This document shows positions 33,500-47,000 of a stretch of DNA of 64,000 nucleotides, in pieces. The position numbers and the translations under genes were made by a program. The notes under the pieces were generated by a model. That model was not told where the DNA came from. It ran no database searches and was given only the letters and a program-made list of their open reading frames with translations. Source of the DNA: Nepenthes gracilis (lineage: Eukaryota > Streptophyta > Magnoliopsida > Caryophyllales > Nepenthaceae); contig BSYO01000005.1 in NCBI GenBank assembly GCA_033239525.1, positions 3,072,001 to 3,136,000 of the forward strand, read 5' to 3'. Numbering within the stretch: position 1 is the stretch's first letter; each line of letters begins with the position of its first letter.

Positions 33500-36400
33500 T
33501 CCAGTAATGACTAACGAGGAGGTTTACTGAAACACAAACTAATACGTTTGGCTGGTCAGTAGCTATGGAAGTGTAAAAGAGTAACACGCAATTGGCAAGC
33601 CCAAACTTTATTTAACAAATAAGAAATATTATGATTGGTTTGTCCTTTACGAAATAAACTTATATAAACATTTAAAATTATTTTTAAATTTATTATTAAA
33701 ATTATAGTTTGACAAAGCCTCTAACGATACTTGTGATAAATTTTTAATAATGTAATGTGAACTAGTTTTCTTTTAAGTAAAAGAAAAACGAAGGAAAATG
33801 TCATTACTTATAAAAAAAAAAAAAGGAAAAATTAAACCAATTTTTTTAATAATAAATTATAAAATTACATGTCGTGGAATGCCCAATCATCTCTTCTGGT
33901 TTATAAGCAATAAGGAATCTCATGTTCAATAATGTTGCCATATCTGGCTTTCTATTCATAAATAAGGGTCTCTTATTTACCCAAATGTTTTTCCTAGGTT
34001 AGCATGCTCTAATAATTTTCAAATATAAACGTGGTGGTTCATGTAGGTCACACTATAACACAATACCATATTTTTATTAGGTATGATTTTTCAAAATATT
34101 ATTTTAATAATAATTAATTTAATTTAACTGATGGATTAGTAAGGATAATTAAGGTTTCGTGTCAAATATTTAAGTTTAGACTAAATAAATTAGTTTGAAT
34201 AGTGCCTATCCTACGCCTAACTAATACTAATACGTATTATGGATAGTAAATATGTGTTTGATGTCATATCCCCAATCCTAACATCGAACTTACTAATTCT
34301 TCAATTTATAATTAACTCAATTCAAATTTTTATCCTTAAAATTCAAAAATTTAATCGTTTATTAGATCGACATAAAAATTCCAAATAAATAACGGGATAT
34401 TAACGTATAAATTAAATACCATTAAACTGCTCAAAATAATGCAATAATTAAATTACAAGACCAGAATATAATACTAAAAGTAGCTCCAAATATCAATAAT
34501 TATTTGACTTTAAATTATATGTAAGGAAAAAGTATCTTAATTAATATCAGCGTAGCAAAATTATAAACTCAACTGATTATTTTAATATCATCCTCATCAT
34601 CATTGGTCTGATACAACATAAATTAAAATATATAATAATTTTAATACAAATCAAATATAAATTTAAATACAATTCATAACTAAATAAAATCTTTAAACCT
34701 CATCCGTTAAATCTTACAAGTAAATTTGAACTCGGTAATCTAAAAAGTAAACAAAAAAAAAGGCAATAGTAAATAAATTATTCAGTAAAACATATATATA
34801 ATTTTATATGTTGACACATCAACGAAATAAGTTAAAATTATGTCATAATATGAAATCCGAAATGCCGATAACATTATTTTCTATTAATTCATGCTAAACC
34901 AAATTATTAGTGATCAAATTTTATCAAAATCTATACAACATCACAAATCATGTCAAGATGTATAAATGTAAAAAATATGCTCAAATTAAATTAATATATA
35001 AAAAAGATTAAGGATCAGTGATGACTTTACTAACAAAGAACGAATATCGAAACTCGAGTTATAATTATTTTTATATAGTCAAATATTATTCGCTACTATT
35101 TAAGATCGTAAATAGACTGTCTATGTATAACCCCGTAAATAAGACGAATATAATTTTTCTGATCCGTAAATGATATATTCAAATTTTTATTTTCTAATAA
35201 TATATTTAAATATATTTTATTAATTTTCTACAATGGTACATACTTAGTTAAATTGAAAACTTTATTTGAATGTGAATATTTTAAAATTTTTCTTATACTG
35301 AAAAATACTTTATGTAAAATTTTTTTTCATATTTCTTTAAATATATGACATGTAATATAATTATGGACATATAAAAATAATAAGGTAGAAATTAAAGACA
35401 TTCGGTAGCTTAAGGGTATAATTTATGAATTTGTAAAAACTATTTTGCAAGAAATGCTAAAGAAATAGCAAGGTTCAATTAATTTTCCCTTAATTATAAA
35501 CATACTGCACAATTATGCAATAACTCAAAACATATAAAAATATATAATTAAAATTTTAAAGACATGCATTAACATTTAATAGAGAAATAAAGGCAAATAA
35601 GGACAATATTGTAGAAATTTAATATTTAAATATTATATGTATTGACTGAAAATATATATTTTATAAAATTATATAAAATAAAAGTAGATTTACATGTATG
35701 CAAAATATAATTAGTTTATATATAAAAATAACACATATATAAATACTTAAAATAAAAAATATTTAAAAATAATAGAAAAAATCAGCAACAATATAGCAAA
35801 AGGATTGGATATGCTTACACAGAGATCTCGTAATCGTCTTTAATTTCACATTTTCATTTTTTTTCCTATTTTTTTCTTTTTTTTTTCTTAAAAATTAGCT
35901 CAAGATAACTAAAAATAGCCAATGAGCCTATTTATAAAAAAATTAATACATGTCTATGCACTCAAACATGGATCAGACACCGAGGTATAGTCCATTCCAC
36001 ACACGAGTCTCCTCAGGTGCAAATATCCTGTTATATTGGATTGAACTCATATGAGGTACAGACATTCTAATCTAAATTAAGTATGAGTGCTTTGAAAACG
36101 TTCATTAGACACATGTTTATTATTTAAAATACGGATGAGTATGGATTAGGTATAAGATAGCTGCAGGTCAAGCACTATTTGGCTTAATTTATTCGGGTCC
36201 AAAACTTAAGATTTGATCCAAAATTTTTAATTAATTTTAAAAATCTATCAATTTAATTTAATTAATTATTATAAAAATAATCATTTAGAATTTATACCTT
36301 ATACCTGATAAACATCTCTAAGGTACTCATATGTATTTTTGGCAGAATGTTTCCATTTGATGTATACTTGATTGGTCCACATGTATATTTAGGATAAAAT

Positions 36401-38940
36401 GCTAACATTTGATATATGTTTAATTTGTATTTTTGACGTAATGTTTGTACTTGATGTAACTCTATTGGTGCACATGTGTGTTTGGGATAAAATGTTAGTA
36501 CTTGATACATATTTAAAGGGTGCTCGTGCGTGGTACTAATTGTGCTGTATTGCCTAATCTATATATAACCCGCACACCTATACTAGTTTTTTATAAGCAA
36601 ATTATTTAATAGATTTTGGGTCATTTCTGTTAGAAATTTGAGAGAAGAGAGAGAATGAGAAGATGAAAATAGAGAGAAAAAGAGAGAAAAAATGAAAAAG
36701 GGGGATCTAAAGTGAAATGAACGAACCTTTTACACAAAAAATTAAATAAAGACAAATGTATCCAAATATTTTTTTTATTTGTTAATTTATATTTTTGATC
36801 TTTTTAAATATTTTTTATTCCAAATATTAATACATATTATAATTTTGTATTTAAACTATTTAGTATTTTAGATGTTGTATGTATTGAATCCCATTCTCAC
36901 TTCATGAACGTTTATAAAATATATACTTTAAATCCATATAAATGACATATAAATGCTAAATTTATATAATATTACTCTTACATGTCTTTTAATTCTTTAA
37001 ATTTTAAATATGTACTTTTATATGACTTAATTTCTTATATAACTGCTTATATATGTTTTAGATTTGAAAGAATTTGATAAGATTACTTATACTATATTAA
37101 ATTTCTATATCTATCTACATAACAGTTTTCATACATTTATAAATCATACAATATAATTCATGTATTTTTATAATTTTTACTATATGTTATATATTTAGAG
37201 AAATATAAAAAAAACTTTATATAAGTTTTGATGAAGAAAAATTCTTTTTCAATATAAAAAATTAAGAAATATTTATATTTGAATAGAGTTTTTGATTTGA
37301 CTAAGTATATACAATTATAGAAAATTGACGGAATATATTTAAATATATTGTTGTATATTACTAGTAAATAAAAGGCCAAACCTATTATCACGAATCAGAA
37401 AAACGATATTTGATTTCGTCTATAAGAATTATATGTATACAACTTATCCATGGGTTATGAATATTAGCATATAATATTTAATTATGTAAAAATAATCATA
37501 TTTTAAATTTTAATTTTTATTATTTATTGGTGATTAATAATTAATTATTTTATATGTTGGCACGATTTTAGCATATTTTTATGTATTTATATGGGTTGAC
37601 ATGTTTGGTCATAAATATAACAAATTTTTAGTATAATTTATGTTATTGTATAGACTTTGGCATGAATGACCATTAGCATTTGACTTTAGTATAATTTATC
37701 AGAAAATAATGTTATTGGTATGTTGAACTTTCAATTATGATATAACTCTAACATTTTTGTTAGTATATATTCACATATAAAAATATATATATAGTTAAGC
37801 GATTAACTCACTTTTACCTTTAATTTTTACTAACTTTTCTGATTAGAGAGCTCGGATTAACTTTTAAGAAATCAATATTTGAATGAAGACTACTCGAGAT
37901 TAGATTTTAGGGTGTTGGGACAATTAAATATTTTGACTGTGTTATAATATTTCAGATTAGCCATAAACATTTCGCTTTATTTCCCTTGGTTTCTATTTTC
38001 AGCCTCTAGCCGATAATAATATTATGATAGTTATGTTTAAATTTGATTACAAAATTATGGGAGTTTAATTTTGATACTCTGATTTTAGTTGAGTATTTTT
38101 CTTACAAATAGTTCGAGGTCTTTTAATTGTTGATATTTGACCACTTTTGGGTATAACTTTTGGGTCATATGATTTGATTATTAAACATTATTTGCGTAGC
38201 TAATGGTAATTGATGCAAATTCACATTCCGTGTCAATTCGAGTTTAAATTAATTAAATAAATAATTAAAATTTGGAGTCTTAAGAGCAAATATTTGACTT
38301 CAACTAATCACAAATTATGAAATTTATGAAATCCGGCTTTTGAATGAGGACGTGACAGTTTTCCTGGCTTCGATGTTCTAATCGTAACATTAAATATCGT
38401 GGATTTAATGGGTTCCCATATGGTAATGAGGTTATGGAGATGGTTCCTCAAACAATATGTTTAGTTTGGAGTCAATCAACCCTTTGAGCTTCTTAGCTCG
38501 CTTAATCTTCCAACTAGTATTTGACTGGTCTAGCAATTCTCACTGCCGGACAACTTTATCACCATACTTGTCAAAAAGAGCCGTGTTTGACAAAAATATT
38601 ACATTGCGAACCTTCATGATGGAACTTCACCTTTATATTCACAGTCCCTCTTGAAAGCTTTAATTTGGATATTTTGATTTGAATCCTACTATATTATTGC
38701 TAGACTTATTAATATTAATATGTTATTTTTTTATTTATAGTTGTGGCAATGATGTTCGCTCAAATATGTTTTAGCAAACACTCGAAAAATTACTCATATG
38801 AGTTTGTATAACCGTAGTTTCCGTGAGTGATTATTCATTAATTTATCCGTTCCAGTTATAAATTTAAGGGCCGTTTTATTTTAATATAATTGGATATAAA
38901 TTCAATGTTAATGAATTAAACAATTTTTTATTTTTTAATA
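33500..38940. other. Very AT-rich intergenic DNA without recognised genes
   Basis: No ORF above about 80 codons and no recognisable protein motif on either strand. Apart from the minisatellite at 36290-36520, I see only A/T-rich sequence. Confidence 0.6.
36290..36520. repeat. Small minisatellite
   Basis: About four degenerate units of roughly 55-60 bp. Each has 'cacatgt(a/g)t(a/t)ttt(a/g)ggataaaatg' or a variant followed by 'tttgatatat' or 'acttgatac'. The minus-strand ORF here owes its repeated YQ(V/M)L(T/A)FYPK(H/Y)TC motif to this. Confidence 0.65.
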
Positions 38941-38947
38941 TTATATT

Positions 38948-39774
38948 TGATAGGTCATGTATCATTATGGGATGACTTAAACTCGAGCCCGTCTTGTCGA
39001 CGTGCTAGGAAGGGCTGAGGACCAACAAGCTCCTGTGAGGCGCGATGCCCAAAGGACGCAACTGTGCCGCCCAACTCGTATGAGCAAGTGAAGAAAAGCG
39101 ACAAGTAAGCCCAAAAGACCGGCCCTATGAACCAGCCAATCACAGCACATAGTACCTTCCAACTCAGCGGTCAGCAGCCTGACCATAGCTGAGCGCGCAT
39201 ATAGGAAACACTAGCTACGTCAGTAGAGGCAACCGGCATATGTGCCGAAAAGTGGTCCATGATTGCTTGAGCACCCCCAAAGGACAACTGTCATTGCTGG
39301 TGAACATACTGACAAGACCAGCCGCGGTTACATAACCGTCCCAAGAAAATAACTAACATCGACAGCTCCTACCATCTCCTGGACAGTAAGGCAAATTCTA
39401 ACAGGACAGTTGTCACCAACCTTGGCGACAAAAATTTGTAGAATCAACGACAACTTTATAAATACCCCTTCACCCCTACCAATGGAAATGGGGGAGAGGA
39501 AGAGAACAATCATGGCACTTGATTGTCTAGGAAAAACAAAGAGCTCTCTCTCACTCTCTCACAAAGCAATCAAATCTCACAGGGATCTATCTCTCTCTCT
39601 CTTCCTTTCCCACAGCCACTCCTCTTTGAGCGTAACCATCGGAGCCAAGACATTCGCCATCACTCTCATTTCCTTCACCCGTATATCATTACACTTTGTA
39701 TCATCTATCTTTCTTTATTCAGAAGGATTTCTAATTTAAGTATCGAAGTATAAATTAGGGAGTGAATCCCGTCA
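38948..39774 (+). mobile_element. Probable solo LTR, Tat-like, 0.83 kb
   Basis: Starts TGATAGG and ends AATCCCGTCA. The flanks ATATT (38943-38947) and ATTTT (39775-39779) match in four of five bases. A TATA box (TTTATAAATACCCC) near 39453 resembles that of the large element's LTR and is followed by a CT-rich leader. The U5-like end contains 'taagtatcgaagt', a pattern seen in plant gypsy LTRs. The ORFs at 39410-39753 fall in the transcribed LTR part and are not supported as genes. Confidence 0.5.
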
Positions 39775-39956
39775 ATTTTCTGACCTCTTATTTGTTAATT
39801 GTGTTGTATGAGACTCGATTATTAAAAATGATGACCAGACCTGCATGAACTCAACCCTTTATAAAAAATCGAGAGACTTTCTAATCTGTACAATAATCTG
39901 AATCTAGAAACGTATTAATACTGATATCATTAAATTTATGTAGAATAATTCAGAAC

Positions 39957-40940
39957 TGATGGGGATGCCAGTAACGGGTTGGCCGACAAAGGATAAAACG
40001 GCTCAATTCTGCCTGAACGGTCAATGCTGCTATTGATCGGGTGAAGAGAAACTAGACCGGCAAAAGCACAATAGCAAGATGGGCCAACAAAGTCCAAGAC
40101 GGTTAACGAATACGCTGATTGGAAAGGTTGCCAGCTGACCAGCAGAACACATGCAACCCAAGCACTAATTGGCCTATTTGTCCATTTCAGAATCACAACG
40201 GTCATCTGCCCTAATTTCTACATCTTCAAGAAGACAAGTTTCACTGTAATTGTCACTTCCAGAATCAGTGAATATCCCAGAAGAAAGGCACTAGAATCTG
40301 TGCGCTGTCTATTGAAAATCCTAATAGTTACAAAACGTATAAGGAAGAAGATCGGTTTCTGGGACCATTACAACCATGGGCAACGATCACGCCTGCGCCA
40401 AGAAAGGCAACGGTTTCAACAGAGCGAGCACCTCAAGCCCCTCTATATAAGGAAGGCAACCCATGCCTTGACTATAAAAGGTCATGGAAGCTCCCTTCAA
40501 AGACATGCTCGAAGCCTGCAAAAAACGCTCTCAATCACACTTACGTTTTCTCTTGCCTGCAAAAACTCTCAAACTCTCTTATACTCAAACACCCAACACT
40601 CTCTCTCTGCTACTAGTTCCCAACGGATTCAGTACTTAAATAATCTGCTTCTCACAAGCAACAGCAAAGCCACCCTTCCAACGAGTGCTCTCTTATTTGC
40701 AAACACTCACCAGCATTCATATTGCACCCATTGTATTCACCTTCTCATTTCGGAAGGTCAATTACTGATTTGAGCGTTAGAGTGTTTACGGTGGGACCCA
40801 ATCCTACCGTTACCTGATATCTTATTTAAATTGTGATATATAAGATCCAAAGCTAAGCGAATAAAAACCAAAACTAAATAGACTACTTGACCAGAATTTT
40901 TTCAAGCTTGGATCTATGATGCATCAACAATTACAAACGT
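39957..40940 (+). mobile_element. LTR-like fragment upstream of the formyltransferase gene
   Basis: It begins TGATGGGGATGCC, is GC-richer than its surroundings, and carries a TATA box (CTCTATATAAGG) near 40440. A stretch of CTC-rich leader follows, then 'gatttgagcgttagagtg' and a G/C palindrome, as in U5 of Tat-type LTRs. I could not find a matching target duplication, so the right end is approximate. The 157-codon ORF inside has no recognised domain. Confidence 0.45.
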
Positions 40941-41077
40941 TATCAGTGAGGTTAACTCGTTCGCTCAAGTTATACCCTATTTTGTAAGCTCCGACGCGGA
41001 GGGGATCGTTGAACTTGGATGTAACCCCTGCGGTCTGCGGAGATAAGCCGCCGGGGAAGTGAAAACATCACCAGACA

Positions 41078-44000
41078 ATGAGCGTGACGTTGATGCTGAG
41101 ACGCTGCTTCTGCTGTTTCAGCGCCTCTACTGCCTCCTCTTCCAACTCTACCAAGAAGAAGCCTCTCGTTTTCTTGGGCACTCCTCAGGTTGTCTCTCCC
41201 TCTTTCTACGTTGCTTCCAGTGGAGCTTTAGAATTATAATCGGCTTTCAAAGTCTCTTTCTGAAAGAGCCTTGCTCACTCTGCAGGTTTCTGTAAAAGTT
41301 CTAGATGCTCTTTTCGCTGCATCAGAGTCCTTGGACTCCATGTTTGAGGTACTCAACTGCTTTCTACCAAACTCATTTCTCAGCGTGTAGGACAAGTTCA
41401 TTATTATCATTGAAGATGCTTGTAAAATCAATCGTTGAGAAGAACTTGTATGCTATCGGAAAGTTAGGGCATTCGGTGGCATTTAGCTTCATTCGAACTG
41501 CAATTGCATCTCTGTGATGAATTCTGCCTACTATCTTTTGGCTCTGATTGGCACTGCTGTCGCGTTGTTTCCATCTAAATTGTCAGTTTGAACTTGTGAG
41601 GCATTGAGTGATTCTATCAGAACTCTTATTCCAGACTAGTTTTACTGTATGAGAAATTTAGGGGGTGAAAAGTAATAGGTTGGTCCTCTTATTGAAAGAT
41701 GTAACTTCATATTGGAGTTGTCCTACATATATATTTAATAATTTATTAAAATAGTCAAATATTATAATCTCGTGCCATGTTATTATATTTTATTAAAAAA
41801 TTATTTTCCTAATTGCCCATTTTTTATTAAAATAATGGCATTTAAATGATTGAGAAACTGATCATTTTCCTACCTTTTAAAAGACATAACTACCTGTCAT
41901 ATGTGTGCATTAAAAGAGTAGTTTTTCTGGCATAGTAAAAGTGCAGTTTTGTAAGAATAGTTGAAAGCACTCTTGCATTTATGAATTCATTTTGAGACCA
42001 AAAAAAAAATTAAGGTCCTTTTAACTCATTTTTCTGAACTCTCATCATTGTGAAGAGAAATGGACAAGGAAGAGAAATCAATTCTTGATTCTATGAAAAA
42101 AGAACGTTTGCATGGATTCAAGTATATCATTTATGATTTGTTCAGCACTATTGTTTGTGAAGTAACATGATAGTTCAACAATCCGCATAATGGTTTTAAT
42201 CTCATAAAGTTTTATACTTTCATACAAGAAGTTTTCAAGCTGAGGCTATATGTTTACACAAACTATAAAATTTGTGCAAATGGACTTAGTGGTGTTCCAC
42301 TACATAACAGATTTGAAAGAAGCGTAAAGAGGAAGATAGCGGTGTCAGAGGTGGTGAGGTTCAGAATAGTCAATCTGACGGATGGATGCCCACTAATGAT
42401 GGGATAATTAAAGATGATGTTGATGGTGCAGATTGGGGAAAGGGAAGTAGATGGTGTGGGAATTGTTGCTCGGAGTTCCTATGGAGATGTCGATGTCATT
42501 CTTTTGAAGATTTTTTTTGCATGATCCTTACAAGGATGAGGAGGTGAGTTGATTGCTGTAAGAGTGGCTGCACAAATAGAGAGTGGTGTGGAGGAAGTGT
42601 GCGTGGAGAGTGACTGTGCTGAAACTGTGACTGATGCTGCTAATAGAGTTTCCCATAAATTAGCTCATTATGGTTCTTCTATTAATCACATGGAGTTTGG
42701 ATTGGCTATGACCATATGGTAGTACATCAATTTGTAATCTCTGATCAGATTTCATCTTGATGAGAAGCATTAGTTTTTACTATCGGCGAAAAAAAGCATG
42801 ATTGCTGTGAATGTAAAATGGAAAAGTAGATTCCCAATTTCTAAAATTTTTGAGTGGCCCCATCTCTGGATTATCAAATGCAAACAAGCTTATAATTAAA
42901 CCTTCGAATCTATATTGTAGTTGAATTGTGTGTATTAAGTTTATTTAATCAATAACACCAAATAGTTGCACTTCATGGGTCCATATTTCATGCTGTATGA
43001 TATGAATATTGGTGTCAAAAAAGATCAGTTTGGCAAGGACTAGTACTGTGGTTCTTGTTTCTTCTTTTAGAAGTTGATGTTGCAAGTGGTAAATTATTTG
43101 TTGTAATAACCTTGAAAAAATAATGGCCTTTTTTCCTTAATTTGACATGAGTTAGGTTGCAGCAATAGTTACTCAACCACCCTCTGCAAGAGATAGGGGG
43201 AGGAAGGTGGTGCGGTCATCAGTTGCACAGTATTCTCTTGACAGAGGTTTCTCTTCTGAGCTCATTTTCACACCAGAGCATGCTAGAGAGGTAACTACAA
43301 TTAGGACTGCTTTTTTCTGTGAAGAATCATGACACTTCTTAAAGAGTACAATGCTTAAAAGTTCCAAGTTCATCGGCGATCTTATTTTTTGGTGCTGATA
43401 ATGAACTAAGACACAAAAACTTTGGATCTGTTTTGTTTAACTACATTTGTTTTATATCTGTTCTTGTTTTGGCTTATGTTGATTATGTCTCATTTGCATA
43501 TTGGGATTTAGATGTGACAGATTTTAGTTTCGGCATTGACTTTGAGAGGAGGTATGGAGGATCTTGTTGATGTAATAGTAGTTTGCAGTGAAGAGTTCTT
43601 CCTCACGTATTTAATTTAAATATCAGCAGCAACAAAGCCTTTCAAGTCCCCTATTATAATAAGGCTTCCTATTAAAAAATGAAAGAGTTTCCCCTGTAAC
43701 TAGTCTCCTGTATAAGCTTCTCCTCAATGTTTCACTTCAATTTTCACAGAGTGTACAATGCCCTTTTCTGTGACATTTTGAGTAAATCTGTTCTTACTAT
43801 TCCCTTTTGCAATCCTGAAATGGGGCTGAAGTGTCCGGTGCTCTTTTTCTGCAACATTTTGAGTAAATCCATTCTTCTTACGATTCCCTTTGCAACCCCA
43901 AAATGGGGCTCAAGTGCCACATGATAATATGGTTGGCTCTTAGAAGAAAGAATTATGACCCCTACAAAAAAAGATGCTTTACTGTCAGCATGACATTATT

Positions 44001-47000
44001 GCATGATTGAAGCATCGACTTGATTATACTGACCTACTTTTTAGGCTTTCTGTTGGCCCTTGATATAAATCTGTGCTTATATTGGGAGTTGGTTGTTGAG
44101 TTGATAGATCTTCCATGATCAGAATAATGATTTTGTCTGATACCAGTCATTAGCTTTTAACATTTTACGAAGCTTGGTTCTTTGGGGAGATATACTTTTT
44201 CCCAAGCTTCTCTCTGCCTGTTGTAGCACATGTAACTTAACTTCCTGAGTTGAGGAACTGAGGATTAGATGATGCATTTCAAGTTGTTGACAATAATTTT
44301 TATGTTTTTTGTCTCTGAATGAAGTTATTCTTTGATACATAACCTTGCTAGGAGGGATTGATTCTTGTGCATCCACTATCTCGTGTGATAATTTTTCTGA
44401 TTTAGCATGTGGGTCAGTGTGAGGTTTCTATTGGTGTATCTTTGCACGTGTCATGCAAATCGGTCATTTATTTTTCCAGGAACTCTCCTTGTATCAAACA
44501 ATTGTATTATGATGCTTTCCAGGAAATGTTCTTGTCCCAATTGAGATCTTTGCATCCAGAACTTTGCATTACAGCTGCATATGGGAATATTCTGCCCAGC
44601 AAGTTTCTGAAGATTCCAATACAAGGTTAGTTTGACAGATTTTTTCAGCAAATACCGTAATCACAGTTTGTTTTATGCCACTTACTACAAGTTGTTGCAT
44701 GTGTATATCCTACAGCTGCACCTATTAGCCAAGTAATAAATAGTTTGCTACATTTCATTGATTTGCTGTAAATAAGTGCTTTTCTGCACAGTTTGCTCAA
44801 GGTTCATTTGGCCAAAACCGTAAAAATGGCGTTTAGACCCACAAACACCTAGAAGGGAGTGAATAGGTGCTTTTATGCGAAAGCACAATTTAAAAATTAT
44901 CACAATTTGAATACATGTCAATGAATCACAGATCTATATGTTAGTCACCAATCAACCACCAAACATAAGTATATGAAATGATTTAAATACGGTAAATAAA
45001 TAGCACAAAATTTGGTGATGAACAAAACTTGTGAACACCTTGTTCTGAGAAAATCCTTCTCTCTATCAATTGCCAATTTGAGAAATTCACTATAATGAGG
45101 AAAAAAAACTTACAGATTGACAAATAGTCGTATTATCCCTAGGCTCTAACGGATTGACTTTGGATGAATGACTATCTAAGGCCCCTCATAATTTGCAACA
45201 CCGCAGCTATCAATGCACCCTTGGGTTCTCTCAGTGGTTTTTTAAATCACAAGCTCTTCAATGAACTTGGATGCTCCAGCTCAAACCAAAGTCCCCTATC
45301 CAGAATCGAAGGAACCGCTGACTAACTAACAAAATTTGAAACGATTTGAGAAGGGAATTGTAATATAAATGGACTCATCATCACTTTAAATTCAACCACA
45401 TATCTCACACAATTTCAGAATTATTGAATCAAATTTTTGCACCATCAAAGACTAAGACTAAGTGTTGAATTTGGGAAAAGGTCTATCTTTTTTCTCACTC
45501 GTCCTTCATGTTCTTCTCCTCTATATTTGCTGAGTGCCCAGACTTTGTTTGATAAGGATTGTGGGCAAAAATTGTTTCAAAACCCAGTCAGAGTAGTTTC
45601 CAATCAGAGTTGTGGTGGAGTGATTGTTCATCTTGAGTTGTCATCTCACAGTTTTGTAATCTATTGACTCTGGAAAATCAGCTTGGGCTGGAGGCTCACC
45701 GTTTTGTGTCCAGAGTGATGCACTTGAATATTTTTGCACTGCATACATCTAAAACCTGAAATACAACTCATACAACAATTGAATCAACAAATAATATCAC
45801 AGGAGATACCATCATTGCCAGATCTAACAGAAATAGTATTGGACATTTTAGAGTGCCTAGATGAGATCTAATGCTAGGAAAGATCTGTGGTTTGCTTATA
45901 GCTCTAGAAAAGATTCCTACTTCTGTCAATTGTTCTGTTTGATTTCAGGGATTTCCAATGCCTATTTTTAACACAAAGAATTCCAATAATCCACATGGTA
46001 GTTTGAATTAAAAAATCAGCATCAATATGCTTCTTTTTTATTTCATTTTTATAACTATTGCTCAATGAGAAAAGGGGTTAGATTACAGGAGAAAATGTAG
46101 GGAAATTTGGGTAATATTGGAAGAGGTGAGAAGTAGGGGTTAGGACCTGTGTTCCAAATGGACACAAAGTCAAGCATTAAAGAATCTTTTTGATTTTTCA
46201 GGAACATGGGGCTCAGCACACACTGTTCAATTTCAAGGGAAATATTTGTGTCTAACCTAATCTTTTTTGACTTCTGGCCATCCATTTCCATCGATTGTAT
46301 CTCTATTCTGCTGGTTTGTTAGTCTTTAAGAAAACGATGTTTAGACCTACGAATGCCTAAAATGCAGTGAATAGGTTTTTCCACCCAAAAGCACAAATAT
46401 AAAATTGTAACTTCGATATCAGATATATGGAAATTAAGGTTGTAGATGTTTAAATATTAATCATCACCATTCTCATGCATATGACATAAAATATTTTGCA
46501 GCAATAGAGAACAAGCAACATGGTAAAGGGAAACTCTTGAAAACCATGTGGACATTGAGTCACCAATTGAAAATCTATTATATGAGAAAAGTTGACTTAC
46601 AAACTAACAAGTTGATTAACATTGGATACATGATTATTTGAGACTCTCCTTAAGCCTTTAGCCTGGCAGCTACCCAGTCACCTATTCACCTTTTGGTTCC
46701 TCCATAGGGATGTCTGGTTGACCAACACAATGTCCCAAATCTATGTTTGAACCATACGCTGAAACTACATAGGCTTGTAGGCAAAGAGGTAAGGTTCATA
46801 ATACATGTGAGATCTCAAATCAATTAAACTTTCATTAACAAGAGGATGAAATGGTGGTTCTCTCAAATCTCACTAAATTGCACTCTTAGGCTCTCAACAA
46901 AGCTGTCTTAAATATCATAATCTGATGTGTCATGTGTTCAAAACAGGAGGAGGTCTAGCTTTAAAACTAGGAAGAAACCTCCAGCCAAAGCATTTGAGCG

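Noticed and set aside
37290..38357. Possible LTR ending GACGTGACA with flank GTTTT on both sides
   Set aside because: A 5-bp match in very AT-rich DNA is easily due to chance, no promoter or second copy was seen, and the left end lacks LTR character.
40300..40773. 157-codon ORF upstream of the formyltransferase gene
   Set aside because: It runs through the LTR-like TATA box and leader, has no domain, and is serine/threonine-rich as expected from a CT-rich leader.
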